Assembly: GCA_018646825.1 (NCBI GenBank)
Contig: JABGUA010000086.1
Location: 1-8,210, forward strand
Direction of reading: 5' to 3'
DNA length: 8,210 bases
From: Piscirickettsiaceae bacterium
GTDB lineage: Bacteria > Pseudomonadota > Gammaproteobacteria > Nitrosococcales > Methylophagaceae
Shown here: in pieces, positions 6,713 to 8,210 of the stretch
Numbering within the stretch: the stretch's first letter is position 1
How the letters are laid out: each line of letters starts with the position of its first letter
Position numbers and translations under genes: made by a program
Notes under the pieces: generated by a model
What the model saw: the letters and a program-made list of their open reading frames with translations, nothing else
The model's database searches: none
What the model was told of the DNA's origin: nothing

Positions 6713-7717
6713 CTAGTTCCTTGCAAGTACGACACGATAATGGATTTGGCCAGACCGCACACGTTCAATCGCCGCATTAACATCATCAAAAGCAAACGTT
6801 TCGATGACCGGTTTAATAGCATGGCGCGCTGAAAAATCAAGCATCTCTGACATGACTGAAGGGCTACCCACCGCCGAACCTGAAATAGACCGTTGCCCCA
6901 TTAACAAGCCAAAAACTTGAATATCCAGCGGTTCAAGAACAGCCCCAACAAAGTGTAAACGGCCGCGTGCCGCTAGCGTGTTCACGTATAAATTCCAATC
7001 TAGCTTCACATTAACCGTCGAAATAATTAAATCAAACTGACCGGCCGCAGCAGCCAACGCAGCAGCATCTTTGGTATCTAAAATATGATGAGCACCTAAA
7101 GAAAGGGCTTCTTGTTGCTTACTTTCACTCGAAGTAAACGCCGTCACTTCACAGCCCCAAGCATTTAAGAATTGTAAGGCTAAATGACCCAAGCCACCAA
7201 TACCGATCACGGCGACTTTATCCGTCGGTTTAATATCAAACTGTACTAGTGGATTAAACACCGTAATACCTGCACAAAACAAAGGACCCGCTGAAGCCAA
7301 ATCAATACCCTCAGGAATTAATACCAAACTATTAGCATCAGCCCGGACTTTGTCAGCAAAACCACCATGATGCCCCACCACGGTAGGCTGAGCTGAAGCG
7401 CAGAGGTTTTGATCATTATTATCACAATGTTGGCAATTATTGCAGTAACTCGCATGCCATCCCAATCCCACAACTTCGCCAACTTTAAAGCGCGTGACCT
7501 CATCAGCTATATTCGCAATACGGCCCACCACTTCATGACCGGGTACAAGCGGGTATTGTGTCATTCCCCATTCATTGTCGATCATACTAATATCGCTATG
7601 ACAAATGCCTGTATAGAGCACGTCAATCTCTACTTCTTGTCCCTTTAGAGGACCAGGATCATATTCAAAAGAACGCAAATCACCCTTCGGTTCAAACGCA
7701 GCATAGGCTTTTATCAT
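6713..7717 (-). CDS. Zinc-dependent NAD(P) alcohol dehydrogenase, YahK/cinnamyl alcohol dehydrogenase type
   Basis: A 334-residue medium-chain dehydrogenase. Catalytic zinc ligands are Cys39 (GICHSD), His61/Glu62 (GHEVVG) and Cys148 (LFCAGIT). Structural zinc ligands are Cys92, Cys95, Cys98 and Cys106 (CNNCQHC...C). The Rossmann motif is GIGGLGHLA (172-180), and SSESK after the second strand is compatible with NADP(H). Such enzymes reduce a broad range of aldehydes to alcohols in the cytoplasm, so detoxification of reactive aldehydes is the likely role. The ATG at 7717 was chosen because MIKAYAAFEPKGDL is the standard N-terminus of the family and GGAAGGGG precedes it by 8 bases; the frame stays open for 23 codons upstream, to a TTG at 7786, without a ribosome site. 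The lipoprotein and DUF1289 genes follow without a gap and probably share its transcript. Confidence 0.93.
   Translation of the reverse strand: MIKAYAAFEPKGDLRSFEYDPGPLKGQEVEIDVLYTGICHSDISMIDNEWGMTQYPLVPGHEVVGRIANIADEVTRFKVGEVVGLGWHASYCNNCQHCDNNDQNLCASAQPTVVGHHGGFADKVRADANSLVLIPEGIDLASAGPLFCAGITVFNPLVQFDIKPTDKVAVIGIGGLGHLALQFLNAWGCEVTAFTSSESKQQEALSLGAHHILDTKDAAALAAAAGQFDLIISTVNVKLDWNLYVNTLAARGRLHFVGAVLEPLDIQVFGLLMGQRSISGSAVGSPSVMSEMLDFSARHAIKPVIETFAFDDVNAAIERVRSGQIHYRVVLARN
6718..6722 (-). promoter_or_regulatory. Ribosome binding site supporting the TTG start of the lipoprotein gene
   Basis: AAGGA in the last codons of the alcohol dehydrogenase stands 8 bases before the TTG at 6709 on the minus strand. 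It is the strongest evidence that this rare start codon is used. Confidence 0.7.
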
Positions 7718-7725
7718 TGTTAGAT

Positions 7726-7733
7726 CCCCTTCC
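7726..7733 (-). promoter_or_regulatory. Ribosome binding site of the alcohol dehydrogenase gene
   Basis: GGAAGGGG lies 8 bases before the ATG at 7717 on the minus strand and decides this start over the upstream in-frame ATG (7768) and TTG (7786). Confidence 0.75.
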
Positions 7734-7775
7734 AATAAGTCATCATTGCTTATCTCTAACGGGCCCATAGTCGTA

Positions 7776-7796
7776 TCAACCCGCAAAAAAATGCAT
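7776..7796 (-). other. Possible short leader ORF before the alcohol dehydrogenase gene
   Basis: ATG CAT TTT TTT GCG GGT TGA encodes the six-residue peptide MHFFAG, with AGGAG 10 bases upstream. It lies 58 bases before the dehydrogenase start. A good ribosome site with nothing else to serve is the only support; it may be chance. Confidence 0.2.
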
Positions 7797-7852
7797 CTCG
7801 AACGGACTCCTAACTAAATCATCGTAATTTTTCAAAAAATCATTCATAAAAC

Positions 7853-8210
7853 TCAAGCAGGTGTTTTCTTACCTGATCGTAATACTAAATATCCGAGAAT
7901 ACCTGAAGCAAAAGAACCAATTAAAATAGCTAATTTATCTGTGTATTCGAACATTTTGGCATCAGTAAAGGCTAAGGATGCAATGAATAAACTCATCGTA
8001 AAACCAATCCCCGTCAACACTGACACACCATACAACTGCAGCCAATTACTCCCCTCAGGCAAAGAGGTAATCTTTAATTTAATCGCTAGCCAACTAAAAC
8101 CAAAGACACCCAATTGTTTACCGATGAATAGGCCCATCATAATGCCTAAAGGTACCGGGCCAGCCATCTGTTCCATCGAGATTTCGGTAATGTTGACTCC
8201 CGCATTAACA
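7853..8210 (-). CDS. nhaA: Na+/H+ antiporter NhaA (partial, 5' end missing)
   Basis: The last 119 complete codons of NhaA, entering from the right edge. The reading frame is open to the end of the window: it begins VNAGVNITEIS, matching the ANAGV segment of NhaA, so the ATG at 8176 is internal. Clear family blocks follow: PLGIMMGLFIGKQLG, with the Lys that corresponds to the functionally important Lys300 of the E. coli protein, then SLPEGSNW, GIGFTMSLFIASLAF and the final helix GILGYLVLRSG. NhaA is an inner-membrane secondary transporter that exchanges cytoplasmic Na+ for external H+ and sets pH and salt tolerance. The Asp pair of the ion-binding site lies outside the window. The stop is TGA; no clear terminator follows in the 135 bases before the alcohol dehydrogenase. 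Confidence 0.93.
   Translation of the reverse strand, partial: VNAGVNITEISMEQMAGPVPLGIMMGLFIGKQLGVFGFSWLAIKLKITSLPEGSNWLQLYGVSVLTGIGFTMSLFIASLAFTDAKMFEYTDKLAILIGSFASGILGYLVLRSGKKTPA

Noticed and set aside
6713..7786. Longer alcohol dehydrogenase starting at TTG 7786
   Set aside because: The added 23 residues are not part of the family N-terminus and there is no ribosome site, whereas the ATG at 7717 has a strong one.
7853..8176. A separate 107-residue membrane protein starting at the ATG at 8176
   Set aside because: The frame is open upstream to the window edge and the upstream codons (VNAGVN...) match NhaA, so this ATG is internal.
1..8210. CRISPR arrays, insertion sequences, tRNA or rRNA genes, attachment sites
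   Set aside because: No repeated spacers, transposase, terminal repeats or RNA gene structure could be seen, and all gaps are shorter than 150 bases.

Overview
All genes in this window lie on the minus strand, so transcription runs from high to low coordinates. Base composition is moderate to AT-rich, the genes are closely packed, and the NhaA, YahK-type alcohol dehydrogenase, DUF1289 and SulP proteins together suggest a gammaproteobacterium, probably marine or brackish. The genus cannot be fixed from the sequence. Both ends of the window cut through genes: a methyltransferase at the left and NhaA at the right.

In transcription order: (1) the C-terminal third or so of a NhaA Na+/H+ antiporter. 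(2) A zinc alcohol dehydrogenase of the YahK/cinnamyl alcohol dehydrogenase type, followed at once by a small NTF2-like (DUF4440/SnoaL) lipoprotein with a TTG start and a 64-residue Cys-rich DUF1289 protein. The three are separated by 3 bases and then a 1-base overlap, so they are probably one transcript. (3) A 138-base gap with a perfect -10 hexamer and two inverted repeats, then a SulP anion transporter with a C-terminal STAS domain and a tandem universal stress protein. These two are 2 bases apart and joined by a run of seven G. A rho-independent terminator follows. (4) A four-gene unit: a MerA-like FAD/NAD(P) disulfide reductase without the mercury-binding cysteines, a TVP38/TMEM64 (VTT-domain) membrane protein, the radical SAM enzyme ArsS, and the start of an ArsM-type methyltransferase.

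Unit 4 is the most notable part. ArsM methylates arsenite and ArsS is the radical SAM enzyme of arsenosugar synthesis, so the last two genes form the known arsenosugar pair. VTT proteins and MerA-like reductases are a recurrent pair that is sometimes fused. Here they sit tightly in front of arsS and arsM, which suggests one four-gene module that adds redox chemistry and a membrane (transport or lipid-handling) step to arsenosugar formation. That link is inferred from gene order. A second point of interest is the SulP/USP junction, where the G run fits a -1 frameshift heptamer in the correct frame and could yield a fused transporter-stress protein.
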